A DNA stretch of 24,758 nt. Source: JBLNBQ01 sp050260095 (GTDB lineage: Bacteria; Bacillota; UBA5301; DYFA01). Positions 1 to 7,690 of the stretch are shown one piece after another. Made by a program: the position numbers and the translations under genes. The stretch is taken from NCBI GenBank assembly GCA_050260095.1, contig JBLNBQ010000018.1, positions 1-24,758 on the forward strand, in the 5' to 3' direction. Below the pieces are notes generated by a model that was not told where the DNA came from, did not search any database, and saw nothing but the letters and a program-made list of their open reading frames with translations. The first letter of the stretch is position 1; each line of letters starts with the position of its first letter.

Positions 1-611
1 AGGAGACCCCCGAGCCGGCGTGGACGGCCGCCCCCCGGCGCATGGTGCGCAACAAGGACACGGAACAGGTTCACCTCTGCCTGGGCGTGGAGGGGCTGAG
101 GCGCAACGATGAACGAAAGTACGCGCTCTTCGCGCTCGACGTGATCCTGGGCGGCGGGATGAGTTCCCGCCTCTTCCAGGAACTCCGGGAGGAGCGGGGC
201 CTGGTCTATTCGACCTATTCCTACCACGTGTGTTACCAGGAAACGGGCCTTTTCGCAATCTACGCCGGCTGCAGCCCGCACAACGCCGGCCAGGTGGAGG
301 AGCTCGTGCGGCAGGAGTTCGCCCGGGTGGTGAGGGACGGGGTCACCGAAGAGGAACTCCACCGCGCCAAAGAGCAACTGAAGGGAAGCTTGATGCTTTC
401 CCTGGAATCGACCGCCAGCCGGATGAGCCGGACGGCGAAAGCGGAACTCTTCGACGAGCCCTACGAGACGCCCGACGAACTGGTGGCCCAGGTCGACGCG
501 GTCCGGGTGCAGGACGTGAACGAGCTGGCGGCGGAGTTGCTCGCCGGGCCGCGAATCACCCTGGCGGCCATCGGCCCCTGGGACCAGCAGCGCCGGGAGG
601 GCGGGGCATGA
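1..611 (+). CDS. M16 family zinc peptidase (YmxG/MlpA type), C-terminal part only
   Basis: The reading frame is open to the left edge of the window (first full codon at position 3), so the N-terminal half, which would carry the HxxEH zinc site, is missing. What is visible is the second M16 domain. It has the sequence KDTEQVHLCLG early on, the conserved RLFQELREERGLVYS block that forms the R/Y substrate-binding signature of M16 C-terminal domains, and a helical tail. An ATG at 42 is internal and unlikely to be the true start, because the frame continues upstream with plausible protein sequence. In Bacillota this gene often lies just upstream of dut, dapB and the dipicolinate genes, as here. 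The stop codon overlaps the dut start (ATGA). The family assignment is firm; the specific substrate is unknown. Confidence 0.85.
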   Translation, partial: ETPEPAWTAAPRRMVRNKDTEQVHLCLGVEGLRRNDERKYALFALDVILGGGMSSRLFQELREERGLVYSTYSYHVCYQETGLFAIYAGCSPHNAGQVEELVRQEFARVVRDGVTEEELHRAKEQLKGSLMLSLESTASRMSRTAKAELFDEPYETPDELVAQVDAVRVQDVNELAAELLAGPRITLAAIGPWDQQRREGGA

Positions 612-1057
612 CGACGGTCCGGGTGGCGGTCGAGCGCCTGCCTCACGGCGCCGGCCTCGACCTGCCGCGCTACATGAGCGCCTTGGCGAGTGGGTGCGAC
701 CTCATGGCGGCGGTCGAAGGCGAGGTCACCCTCGCACCCGGCGAGCGGCGCCTCGTGCCGACTGGCCTGCGGCTTGCCATCCCCCCCGGCTACGAGGGCC
801 AGGTCAGGCCGCGCTCGGGCCTTGCGCTGCGGCACGGCGTGACGACGTTGAACACGCCGGGGACCATCGACGCCGATTACCGCGGCGAAGTCGGGGTCAT
901 CCTGATCAACCTGGGGAGCGAACCCTTCACGCTGCGGCGGGGTGAGCGGATCGCCCAGCTGGTGGTGGTTCCGGTCGTGCAGGCGGAGTGGGACGAAGAG
1001 AGCGGGCTGGACGAGACGGAGCGGGGCTCCGGCGGATTTGGTCACTCGGGGCGCTGA
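608..1057 (+). CDS. dut: dUTP diphosphatase (dUTPase)
   Basis: This 149-residue protein hydrolyses dUTP to dUMP and pyrophosphate, keeping uracil out of DNA and supplying dUMP for thymidylate synthesis. All five trimeric-dUTPase motifs are visible in order: ASGCDLMA (27-34), PRSGLA (68-73), GTIDADYRGEV (85-95, holding the catalytic Asp and base-recognition hairpin), RGERIAQLV (111-119) and the glycine-rich C-terminal arm RGSGGFGHSG (139-148). Length matches the family norm of about 140-155. The ATG at 608 overlaps the TGA of the M16 gene, indicating translational coupling. A longer in-frame extension upstream exists but is only a shadow of the M16 gene, since the family begins where this ATG lies. 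Motif 5 has His where Ser/Thr is more usual, a minor variation. Confidence 0.96.
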   Translation: MTTVRVAVERLPHGAGLDLPRYMSALASGCDLMAAVEGEVTLAPGERRLVPTGLRLAIPPGYEGQVRPRSGLALRHGVTTLNTPGTIDADYRGEVGVILINLGSEPFTLRRGERIAQLVVVPVVQAEWDEESGLDETERGSGGFGHSGR

Positions 1058-1087
1058 CCGGAAAGGTCGCGGGGGAGAGGGAGCAGA

Positions 1088-1270
1088 GTGGGACTCGAAG
1101 CGCGCCTGGAAAACCTGTTGGTTGAGATACAGACGCTCCGCCAGCGCCTCCACGACCTGGCGGAGGAGAACGAGGGCCTCCGCGGGGATGAAGCGATCCA
1201 GGTGAGCTACAAGCTCGACCAGTTGATCGCCGAGTTCCTGCGGCTGCAAGACCGCACCGCGCCCAGCTGA
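1088..1270 (+). CDS. Spo0E-like aspartyl-phosphate phosphatase
   Basis: This is a 60-residue helical protein. It carries the Spo0E-family pattern: an N-terminal helix with a heptad-like IQTLRQRLHDL, a short turn, then a second helix VSYKLDQLIAEFLRLQ. The motif S-x-x-L-D (Ser40 to Asp44) corresponds to the family signature SQELD, whose Asp is needed for phosphatase activity in characterised members. Those members dephosphorylate Spo0A~P and so restrain sporulation. The start is GTG at 1088 with a purine-rich SD (ggggagaggg) about 8 nt upstream. It lies 30 nt after dut and may be co-transcribed with it. The SYK substitution within the signature leaves the key LD intact. Family membership is likely. 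Whether Spo0A~P is the target is inference. Confidence 0.8.
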   Translation: MGLEARLENLLVEIQTLRQRLHDLAEENEGLRGDEAIQVSYKLDQLIAEFLRLQDRTAPS

Positions 1271-1342
1271 GCCGGCGCGGCATATCCCCCTCTCCGGCGG
1301 GGAGAATACGGGGCGAGAGTCTCCAAACAGGGGGGTATGCGA

Positions 1343-1825
1343 ATGTCGACAGTCATCGGTGTGTTCGGCAGCGAGGCCTACGCCGAACGGGCGGTCCGGG
1401 CGCTCAAGGACCAGGGTTTCACCGGCAACGAGATCAGCATCGTCAGCAAGGGCGGCGAGGAAGAAGACGACCACGGCGAACTGAGCATGGGGGGCGGGGG
1501 GAATGACCTGACCTCCGGCGCGGTGACCGGCGGCGCGCTCGGCGGGGTCGCGGGGCTCCTGGCGGGCGTCGGCGCGCTCGCCATCCCCGGGCTGGGACCG
1601 ATCGTCGCGGCTGGCCCGATCGCCGCCGCGCTGTCGGGCGCCGTCGCGGGCGGCCTGGCCGGCGGGCTGGTCGATTGGGGGATCCCGGAGAGCCGGGGCC
1701 GTTTCTATGCCGACCAGGTGAAGGCCGGGCAGGTGCTGGCCCTGGTGAAGACGGGGTCGGACAAGGTCGAGAAGGCCGCGGGCATCCTGCGGGGGCAGGG
1801 GGCCCACGACGTGGAAGTGCATTGA
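1343..1825 (+). CDS. YflT-type general stress protein with Gly/Ala-rich core
   Basis: This protein of about 160 residues has an N-terminal segment typical of general stress protein 17M/YflT domains (TVIGVFGSEAYAERAVRALKDQGF, given here only as a family match). Next come an acidic linker, a long Gly/Ala-rich hydrophobic stretch (about residues 50-110) and a C-terminal alpha-beta segment ending in an aspartate- and histidine-containing tail. The Gly/Ala core could insert in or associate with the membrane. An ATG at 1337 is in frame, but the SD run of six G (1330-1335) is only 1 nt from it and 7 nt from the ATG at 1343, so 1343 is preferred. The biochemical role of this family is not known. A strong terminator follows directly. 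Confidence 0.72.
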   Translation: MSTVIGVFGSEAYAERAVRALKDQGFTGNEISIVSKGGEEEDDHGELSMGGGGNDLTSGAVTGGALGGVAGLLAGVGALAIPGLGPIVAAGPIAAALSGAVAGGLAGGLVDWGIPESRGRFYADQVKAGQVLALVKTGSDKVEKAAGILRGQGAHDVEVH

Positions 1826-1841
1826 TCCGGTTGCGACGGGA

Positions 1842-1875
1842 GCGGGGAAGAGGAGGAGCCTCTTCCCCGCTTTTT
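1842..1875 (+). terminator. Intrinsic terminator after the YflT-type gene
   Basis: A perfect 12-bp stem pairs 1842-1853 (gcggggaagagg) with 1859-1870 (cctcttccccgc), with a 5-nt loop, followed at once by TTTTT (1871-1875). It lies 16 nt after the stop codon and ends the upstream transcription unit before the dapB promoter region. Confidence 0.92.
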
Positions 1876-1888
1876 GCTGGGGGCCGCC

Positions 1889-1917
1889 TTGACAAGCCCT
1901 GGCAGGTATATGAAAAT
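1889..1917 (+). promoter_or_regulatory. Candidate sigma-A promoter for the dapB operon
   Basis: A perfect -35 hexamer TTGACA (1889-1894) lies 17 nt from GAAAAT (1912-1917), a 4-of-6 match to the -10 consensus. The site sits just after the terminator and about 60 nt before the dapB start, where an operon promoter is expected. The AT-rich patch here stands out in a very GC-rich region. The weak -10 keeps confidence moderate. Confidence 0.45.
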
Positions 1918-1978
1918 GGATGCAACCGGCGGCCCGCCGGCCCGGAAGGGCCCGCGGCCGCTCAAGGAGGAGAACGGC

Positions 1979-2809
1979 ATGGCTGAGCCGATCAGGGTGA
2001 TGGTGGTCGGGGCGGCCGGGAAGATGGGCCGCGAAGTGGTCAAGGCCATTGCCGGCGCGCCCGACCTGAAGCTGGTCGCCGCGGTGGACCCAGCCCATCC
2101 GGGCGAGGACGCCGGGGAACTGGCCGGCGCGGGGCGCCTCGGGGTGAGCTGCGAAGGCGAACTCGAGACGGCGCTGCGGGAGCGCGGCGCGGAGGTCATG
2201 GTCGACTTCACCCGCCCCGACGGGTTGGCCGAGCGGATCGCGGCGGCCCTGCGCAACGGGGTGCGCCCGGTGGTCGGGACCACGGGCCTCGCCAAGGGAG
2301 AGCTGGAGCGGGTGGGGGCGCTGGCGGCGGAGAAGGGCCTCGGCTGCATCGTAGCCCCCAATTTCGCCATTGGGGCGCTGGTGCTGATGCGCTGCGCCGC
2401 CCTGGCTGCCCGCTATTTCGGGCAGGTCGAAATCGTGGAGCTGCACCACCCGGGAAAGCTCGATGCGCCGTCGGGAACTGCCATCAAGACGGCGGAGTTG
2501 ATCGCCGAGGCTCGCCAGCAGGCGGGGGTGACGGTGACGCCCACCCCCGGAGCGGAGACGGAGCGGATCGCCGGAGCCCGCGGCGGGGAGTACTCCGGCG
2601 TCAGGGTGCACAGCGTGCGGCTTCCCGGGCTCGTGGCGCACCAGGAGGTCCTGTTCGGCAACCCGGGCGAGTACCTCACCTTCCGGCATGACTCGCTCTC
2701 CCGCGAATCGTTCATGCCCGGCGTCCTGTTGGCGGTGCGGGCCGTCCGGAACCTGTCCGGTCTGGTGTATGGCCTCGAGCCGCTCGTCTTCGGCCCGCAG
2801 ACGGCCTGA
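1979..2809 (+). CDS. dapB: 4-hydroxy-tetrahydrodipicolinate reductase
   Basis: This cytoplasmic enzyme of 276 residues reduces the DapA product (HTPA) to tetrahydrodipicolinate with NAD(P)H, on the way to meso-diaminopimelate and lysine. The Rossmann dinucleotide-binding motif GAAGKMGR is at 11-18, DFTRP at 76-80 and GTTG at 100-103. The catalytic signature ELHHPGK (154-160, with the His pair and Lys) is followed by DAPSGTA (162-168). Length is normal for DapB (about 265-275). The chosen ATG has an ideal SD, aaggagg (1964-1970), 8 nt upstream. The frame continues further upstream but without homologous sequence. It heads the cluster dapB-dpaA-dpaB-asd-dapG-dapA. DapB competes with dipicolinate synthase for the same branch-point metabolite. 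Confidence 0.96.
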   Translation: MAEPIRVMVVGAAGKMGREVVKAIAGAPDLKLVAAVDPAHPGEDAGELAGAGRLGVSCEGELETALRERGAEVMVDFTRPDGLAERIAAALRNGVRPVVGTTGLAKGELERVGALAAEKGLGCIVAPNFAIGALVLMRCAALAARYFGQVEIVELHHPGKLDAPSGTAIKTAELIAEARQQAGVTVTPTPGAETERIAGARGGEYSGVRVHSVRLPGLVAHQEVLFGNPGEYLTFRHDSLSRESFMPGVLLAVRAVRNLSGLVYGLEPLVFGPQTA

Positions 2810-2846
2810 GCGGGTCCGCCTGTCCGCCAGGCCAGGTGAGACTGGC

Positions 2847-2873
2847 ACTTCCCTCGCCCCCGGTCATATCATG
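2847..2873 (+). promoter_or_regulatory. Candidate sigma-K-type sporulation promoter upstream of dpaA
   Basis: In the 98-nt gap between dapB and dpaA lies CATATCATG (2865-2873). It fits the sigma-K -10 pattern CATAnnnTR in every specified position (R = G). A minimal -35 AC (2847-2848) lies 16 nt upstream, close to the usual 16-17 nt. This is where mother-cell sigma-K acts on spoVFA in Bacillus subtilis. A 5-bp inverted repeat GCCAG/CTGGC (2831-2846) abuts the -35. The motif is short, so chance occurrence is possible. Confidence 0.45.
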
Positions 2874-2907
2874 CCATAACCTTGAGGCAGGACCGGCGGG
2901 TGAGAGT

Positions 2908-3816
2908 ATGGCGGCGTTGGACGGCGTCCGGATCGGCGTGGTGGGTGGAGACCGGCGAGAGGTGGAACTCTGCGCGGCCCTGGTCGCGGCCGGGGCGGGG
3001 GTGACGGCGGCCGGGTACCCCGCATTGCCGGAGTTGGCGGGGGTTCGCCGGGTCGGCAAGGTCAGGGAGGCGGTCGCGGGGGCTCAGGTGGTCATCGCCC
3101 CCATGAGCAACACCGACGACCAGGGCACGGTCAAGGCGGTGCTCGAACCGGGCGTGACCCTCGTGCTCGACGAGGACAGCCTGGGGGAGTTGCGCCCAGG
3201 GACCCCCCTACTCATCGGGTTCGCCCGGCCATGCGTCAGGGCCTTGGCGGAACGGCTGGGGCTGCGGGTCGTGGAGTTGGCCGAGGAAGACGACATCGCC
3301 ATCCTGAACTCCATCCCGACGGCGGAAGGCGCGCTGATGTTGGCGATGGAGCGGCTGCCGATCACGATCCACAGCAGCACCTGCTTTGTGTTGGGGTTCG
3401 GGCGGTGCGGCCTCACTCTGGCCCGCGACCTGAAGGCGCTGGGCGCCCAGGTGACGGTGGTGGCGCGCAACCCAGCCCAGCTGGCCAGGGCGGAGGAGAT
3501 GTGTCTTTCGACCCGGCGCTTCGAGGAGTTGCCGGAATGCGCCGGCGAGGCCGACTGCGTCTTCAACACGGTGCCCGCCCCGGTGCTGACCCGCACGGTG
3601 CTGGCGAACCTTCGCCGGGAGGCGCTGGTCGTCGACCTCGCCTCTCCCCCGGGCGGTACGGACTTCGCGGCCGCGGCCGAACTCGGCCTCGAGGCGATCC
3701 TGGCGCCCGGGCTGCCGGGGAAGGTGGCGCCGAAGACGGCCGGCCGGATTCTCGCCCGCCTGGTGCCTGACCTCATCGCACGGCTCCTCGCCGAGGAGCT
3801 GGGAGAGGGGCGGTGA
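2908..3816 (+). CDS. dpaA: Dipicolinate synthase subunit A
   Basis: With DpaB, this subunit oxidises the DapA product to dipicolinic acid in the mother cell, and the acid is then loaded into the spore core with calcium. The 302-residue length matches Bacillus SpoVFA (about 297). Visible features are an N-terminal substrate-binding-like domain, the conserved NSIPTAEGA block (134-142), and a Rossmann motif GFGRCG (163-168) followed by an NAD(P)-binding beta-alpha unit ending in VVARN. The C-terminal part contains LPGKVAPKTAGRI, typical of the family. The start is the ATG at 2908; the SD is weak (gggtgag), fitting expression driven from a specific promoter. A 4-nt overlap (GTGA) joins it to dpaB. 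Its presence is strong evidence of endospore formation. Confidence 0.95.
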   Translation: MAALDGVRIGVVGGDRREVELCAALVAAGAGVTAAGYPALPELAGVRRVGKVREAVAGAQVVIAPMSNTDDQGTVKAVLEPGVTLVLDEDSLGELRPGTPLLIGFARPCVRALAERLGLRVVELAEEDDIAILNSIPTAEGALMLAMERLPITIHSSTCFVLGFGRCGLTLARDLKALGAQVTVVARNPAQLARAEEMCLSTRRFEELPECAGEADCVFNTVPAPVLTRTVLANLRREALVVDLASPPGGTDFAAAAELGLEAILAPGLPGKVAPKTAGRILARLVPDLIARLLAEELGEGR

Positions 3817-4451
3817 GGGTCGTGAGCCTGAGCGGAAAGCGGATCGGGTTGGCGCTGACCGGTTCGCATTGCACGCTGGCGGAGGTTGTGGGGCAGGTGC
3901 CACGGCTGGTGGAGGCGGGGGCGGACGTGCTGCCCATCCTGTCCGCCTCGGTGGCGAACGAGCGGACGCGGTTCGGGACGCCCGAACACTGGCGCCAGAC
4001 CTTGGCCGACGCCACCGGGAAGAAACCGTTGGAGACGATTCCGGAGGTCGAACCGATCGGCCCCGGGCGCCTCCTCGACGTGCTGGTAATCGCCCCGTGC
4101 ACCGGCACCACGCTGGCGAAGCTGGCCAACGGGGTCAGCGACGGCCCGGTCCTGATGGCGGCCAAGGCGCACCTGCGCAACGGACGGCCCGTGGTCATCG
4201 GCATCTCGACCAACGACGGACTGAGCATGAACGCCCGGAATCTGGGGACGTTGCTGAACGCCAAGAACGTCTTCTTCGTGCCGTTCGGTCAGGACGCCCC
4301 CTTCGAGAAGCGCAACTCGCTGGTGGCCAGGATCGAACTGCTGGTGGACACCATCGAAGAGGCGCTCGAGGGCCGGCAGCTCCAACCGGTGCTCCGGGGA
4401 CCGGCGGGTTTTGGCGGGCAAGAGGGAAAGAGTACAGGGCCGGGGAAATAA
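3813..4451 (+). CDS. dpaB: Dipicolinate synthase subunit B (flavoprotein-like)
   Basis: This is the second subunit of dipicolinate synthase, of the flavoprotein (UbiX/PPC-decarboxylase-like) fold. Family hallmarks are GKRIGLALTGSHCT near the N-terminus, VIAPCTGTTLAKLANG and ISTNDGLSMNARN in the nucleotide-binding region, and FFVPFGQDAPFEKRNS followed by a C-terminal helix and LQPVL. The 212 residues compare with about 200 in Bacillus SpoVFB; the extra length is a short Gly-rich tail. The GTG at 3813 overlaps the dpaA stop, implying translational coupling. A GTG at 3822 is an alternative start three codons later and gives a protein beginning closer to the family consensus. Loss of this gene in Bacillus blocks dipicolinate synthesis and spore heat resistance. 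Confidence 0.94.
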   Translation: MRVVSLSGKRIGLALTGSHCTLAEVVGQVPRLVEAGADVLPILSASVANERTRFGTPEHWRQTLADATGKKPLETIPEVEPIGPGRLLDVLVIAPCTGTTLAKLANGVSDGPVLMAAKAHLRNGRPVVIGISTNDGLSMNARNLGTLLNAKNVFFVPFGQDAPFEKRNSLVARIELLVDTIEEALEGRQLQPVLRGPAGFGGQEGKSTGPGK

Positions 4452-4483
4452 GCGAGTCAAACAGCCAACGAGGGGGAAGCGGG

Positions 4484-5503
4484 TTGAGCGGCTACCGGGT
4501 TGCGGTCGTCGGCGTGACCGGCGCAGTCGGGCAGGAACTGTTGCACATCTTGGAGGAACGGAACTTCCCGGTCGCGGAACTCAAGGCCTTGGCCTCGGCT
4601 AGGTCGGTGGGGCGCGAGGTGGAATTCCGGGGGGAGAAGGTCAAGGTTGCCGAGGCCACCCCGGAGAGCTTCGCCGGGGTGGAAATCGCCTTCTTCTCTG
4701 CCGGCGGCGGGGTCAGCCAAACGCTGGTGCCGGAGGCGGTGAGGCGCGGGGCGGTCTGCATCGACAACACCAGCGCCTTTCGGCTCGACCCGGAGGTTCC
4801 CCTGGTCGTCCCCGAAGTGAACCCGGAAGACATCAAGTGGCACCGGGGCATCATCGCCAATCCCAACTGCTCGACCATCATCATGGTCGTGGCACTGAAC
4901 CCGCTGCACCAGGCGGCGAAGGTGAAACGGGTGGTCGTCTCCACCTATCAGGCCGTCTCAGGGGCGGGCGCCCAGGCGATGGAGGTGCTCCGCGCTCAGA
5001 GCCGGGCCGTGATCGAGGGGCGCGACTTCACGCCCGAGATCCTGCCGTACGGCAAGGCGCCGCGGCACTACCAGATCGCTTTCAACCTTCTGCCGCAGAT
5101 CGACGTCTTCGCCGAAGCCGGGTACACGAAGGAAGAGTGGAAGATGGTCCACGAGACGCAGAAGATCATGCACGCGCCGGAGGTGAAGGTCACGGCGACC
5201 ACCATCCGGGTGCCGGTCTTCCGTTGCCACTCCGAGTCGGTCAACGTGGAGATGGAGCGGAAGCTCACGGTGGAGGAGGCCCGGCGCATCCTGGCTGCGG
5301 CGCCTGGCGTGGTCGTGCAGGATGACCCGGCCAACATGGAATACCCCATGCCGGCTGAGCTCTCGGGGCGCGACGAGGTGTTCGTGGGCCGCGTGCGGGA
5401 AGACCTCACCGTCGACTCCGGGCTGAACCTTTGGGTAGTCGGCGACCAGATTCGGAAGGGCGCCGCCTTGAACGCCATCCAGATCGCGGAGCGCCTGGGC
5501 TAG
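4484..5503 (+). CDS. asd: Aspartate-semialdehyde dehydrogenase
   Basis: This NADPH-dependent enzyme reduces aspartyl phosphate to aspartate semialdehyde, feeding the lysine/DAP/dipicolinate and threonine/methionine branches. The 339-residue protein starts at TTG 4484, with an SD agggggaa (4471-4478) at good spacing. Reading further upstream in this frame only shadows dpaB. Motifs are the N-terminal Rossmann GVTGAVGQE (10-18), FSAGGGVS, the catalytic Cys129 in NPNCST, QAVSGAG (156-162), and the catalytic His249 in a C-H-S-E context. Most relatives have Gly before that His; here it is Cys, a small peculiarity of no clear consequence. It lies between dpaB and dapG as in the Bacillus operon. Confidence 0.95.
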   Translation: MSGYRVAVVGVTGAVGQELLHILEERNFPVAELKALASARSVGREVEFRGEKVKVAEATPESFAGVEIAFFSAGGGVSQTLVPEAVRRGAVCIDNTSAFRLDPEVPLVVPEVNPEDIKWHRGIIANPNCSTIIMVVALNPLHQAAKVKRVVVSTYQAVSGAGAQAMEVLRAQSRAVIEGRDFTPEILPYGKAPRHYQIAFNLLPQIDVFAEAGYTKEEWKMVHETQKIMHAPEVKVTATTIRVPVFRCHSESVNVEMERKLTVEEARRILAAAPGVVVQDDPANMEYPMPAELSGRDEVFVGRVREDLTVDSGLNLWVVGDQIRKGAALNAIQIAERLG

Positions 5504-5542
5504 CGGGATCCGGCGGTTCCGCCGAGAGTGGGGGAGCGAGTC

Positions 5543-6772
5543 TTGCGCGTACTGGTCCAGAAATTCGGGGGCACCTCCGTGGCCACGGAAGAACAGCGCG
5601 CGAGGGTCGTCGACCGGGTCGTGGAGGCGCGCCGGACGGGATTCGACGTGGTGGTGGTGGTGTCGGCGTGGGGCCGCCGGGGTGACCCTTACGCGACGGA
5701 CACCCTGCTGTCGTTGCTGCAAGCCGGAGAGACCTCCGAGCGCGACCGGGACCTGCTCCTCTCTTGCGGCGAGATCATCAGCGCCGTGGTGATGGCCGGC
5801 CTGCTGAACGCCAGGGGTCTTATGGCGACGGCCCTCACCGGCGGGCAGGCCGGCATCATCACCGATGGGGGATTCGGCGAGGCGCGCATCCTGGAGGTGC
5901 AGCCCAGCCGGGTGACGACCATCCTGAACAACGGCGGCGTGGCGGTGGTGGCGGGGTTCCAGGGAATCACTCGCGAGGGCGAGGTGACCACACTCGGCCG
6001 GGGTGGCAGCGACACCAGCGCGGCCGCGCTCGGGGTGGCGCTCGGCGCGGAACTCGTGGAGATCTACACGGACGTCGAGGGGATCATGACCGCCGACCCC
6101 CGCCTCATCGAGGGAACGCGGCTACTCTCGCAGGTCAGCTACGCTGAGGTGGCGGAGATGGCGCACCTCGGCGCAAAAGTGATCCACCCGCGGGCCGTAG
6201 AGATCGCCGCCGCCGGCCGGGTGCCGCTCCGAATCAAGAGCACGCTGAGCGAGGCGCCGGGCACCCTGATCTGCGACCGGCCACCGGCTGCGGTGGAGAT
6301 CAGGGGCGACCGGGTGGTGACCGGCATCGCGCACCTGACCGGGTTGGCCCAGCTGCGGGTCCGGGGCGCGCACGGGGAGGATCTCACCGACCGTCACGTC
6401 GACCTCTTCGCTGCGCTGGCCAGGGAGGGCATCAGCGTCGACCTGATCAACGTCTCGCCCGAACAGGTCTCACTGGCGGTGCCCGCCGAAGCCCTGGCGC
6501 GAGGCAAGGAGCGGCTGGAGGCGCTCGGCTTCGCGGTGGCCACCCGGCCGGATTTGGCGAAGGTCTCGGCGGTCGGCGGCGGCATGCGGGGGGTCCCGGG
6601 CGTGATGGCCCGGGTGGTCGCCGCGCTCCGGGGGGCTGGGGTGACCATCTATCAGAGCGCCGATTCGCACACCAACATTTCGTGCCTGGTGGCCGAGGCC
6701 GACCTCCCCAAGGCGGCGGCCGCCCTGCACCGGGAGTTCCGCCTTGACGAAACGCCAGGAGGTGCCTTGTGA
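5543..6772 (+). CDS. dapG: Aspartate kinase (DapG-type, with ACT domains)
   Basis: This enzyme phosphorylates aspartate, the first step of the aspartate family pathway. The kinase domain opens with VQKFGGTSVA (KFGGTS at 7-12 from the chosen start) and includes GRGGSDTSA and YTDVEGIMTADPR for nucleotide and substrate binding. Two C-terminal ACT modules (about residues 255-400) suggest feedback control. Bacillus DapG is inhibited by diaminopimelate. Two starts are possible, GTG 5528 and TTG 5543. The SD-like gggggag (5530-5536) lies 6 nt before the TTG, and the protein then begins MRVLVQKFGG, exactly as family members do, so 5543 is chosen (409 residues, against 404 in Bacillus). The stop shares one base with the dapA start. 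Confidence 0.94.
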   Translation: MRVLVQKFGGTSVATEEQRARVVDRVVEARRTGFDVVVVVSAWGRRGDPYATDTLLSLLQAGETSERDRDLLLSCGEIISAVVMAGLLNARGLMATALTGGQAGIITDGGFGEARILEVQPSRVTTILNNGGVAVVAGFQGITREGEVTTLGRGGSDTSAAALGVALGAELVEIYTDVEGIMTADPRLIEGTRLLSQVSYAEVAEMAHLGAKVIHPRAVEIAAAGRVPLRIKSTLSEAPGTLICDRPPAAVEIRGDRVVTGIAHLTGLAQLRVRGAHGEDLTDRHVDLFAALAREGISVDLINVSPEQVSLAVPAEALARGKERLEALGFAVATRPDLAKVSAVGGGMRGVPGVMARVVAALRGAGVTIYQSADSHTNISCLVAEADLPKAAAALHREFRLDETPGGAL

Positions 6773-7656
6773 TGTTGAATTGGGGTGCAGTCATCACCGC
6801 GATGGCGACGCCGTTCGGCGAGAACGGCGAGGTCGACTACGCCCGGGCCGGGTGGCTCGCCGAGCGGCTGGCGGAGACGGGGTCCGACGGGCTGGTCGTC
6901 TGCGGCACGACCGGCGAGTCGCCGACGCTCAGCAAGGAAGAGAAGTTGAAACTGTTCCAGACGGTCGTGGAGCGGGTAGGCGGGCGGACCACCGTCATCG
7001 CCGGGACCGGCGGCAACAGCACCGCGGAATCCATCGCCCTCACCCAGGCCGCCGAGAAGACGGGCGTCGACGGGATCCTTCTGGTGAACCCGTACTACAA
7101 CAAGCCCTCGCAGGAGGGACTCTACCGTCACTTCGCCGCCGTCGCCAAGAGCACTTCGTTGCCGGTGATGCTGTACAACATCCCGGGCCGGACGGCGGTC
7201 AACTGCCTCCCGGAGACGGTGGCGCGCCTTGCGGAGATCGAGAACATCGTGGCCATCAAGGAAGCCAGCGGCGACCTGGCTCAGATCGCCGAGGTCAGAC
7301 GGCGCACGCCCTCTGATTTCGCCGTGTATTCCGGCGACGACGCGCTCACGCTGCCCATCCTGGCGGTGGGAGGCGTCGGCGTGGTGAGCGTGGCCTCCCA
7401 CGTGGTCGGCCGGGAGATCGCCGAGATGATCGCCCACTTCCGGGCGGGGCGCGTCCGTGAGGCTACCGCCTTGCACCTGCGCCTGCTACCCCTCTTCAAG
7501 GCGCTGTTCATCGCCCCCAACCCGGTGCCCCTCAAGGCGGCGCTGGCCCTAGTGGGTCGTGCGATCGGCGGCGTGCGGCTCCCGTTGGTGGACGCGACCG
7601 CTAAAGAGATCGAAACGCTCAGGGGCGAACTGGCCCAATTGGGGCTTCTGGGCTGA
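6772..7656 (+). CDS. dapA: 4-hydroxy-tetrahydrodipicolinate synthase
   Basis: This enzyme condenses pyruvate with aspartate semialdehyde to give HTPA, the branch-point metabolite used by DapB for DAP/lysine or by DpaAB for dipicolinate. It is a TIM-barrel lyase of 294 residues. The catalytic residues are in place: the Thr pair in CGTTGE (44-49), Tyr135 in MLYNIPGRT, Arg140, and the Schiff-base Lys163 in VAIKEASGD. The YYNKPSQEGLYRHF block is diagnostic. The ATG at 6772 has a strong SD aggaggtg (6757-6764) at 7-nt spacing. The GTG at 6769 is too close to that SD. It is translationally coupled to dapG (TGATG). It matches the gene order of the Bacillus spoVF operon. Confidence 0.96.
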   Translation: MLNWGAVITAMATPFGENGEVDYARAGWLAERLAETGSDGLVVCGTTGESPTLSKEEKLKLFQTVVERVGGRTTVIAGTGGNSTAESIALTQAAEKTGVDGILLVNPYYNKPSQEGLYRHFAAVAKSTSLPVMLYNIPGRTAVNCLPETVARLAEIENIVAIKEASGDLAQIAEVRRRTPSDFAVYSGDDALTLPILAVGGVGVVSVASHVVGREIAEMIAHFRAGRVREATALHLRLLPLFKALFIAPNPVPLKAALALVGRAIGGVRLPLVDATAKEIETLRGELAQLGLLG

Positions 7657-7690
7657 AGACTGGCCTGGCACGGAACGGAGGCTGTCACGG

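Noticed and set aside
1330..1338. Sigma-B -10 element GGGTAT before the stress-protein gene
   Set aside because: It coincides with the SD and start codon, leaving no leader, and no GTTT-type -35 occurs at the right distance.
461..2848. Long open frame of 795 codons on the minus strand
   Set aside because: It runs antisense to dut, the stress-protein gene and dapB, all well supported. Its composition is His/Arg/Pro/Gly-rich, as expected from GC-rich codon third positions read in reverse. No domain is recognisable.
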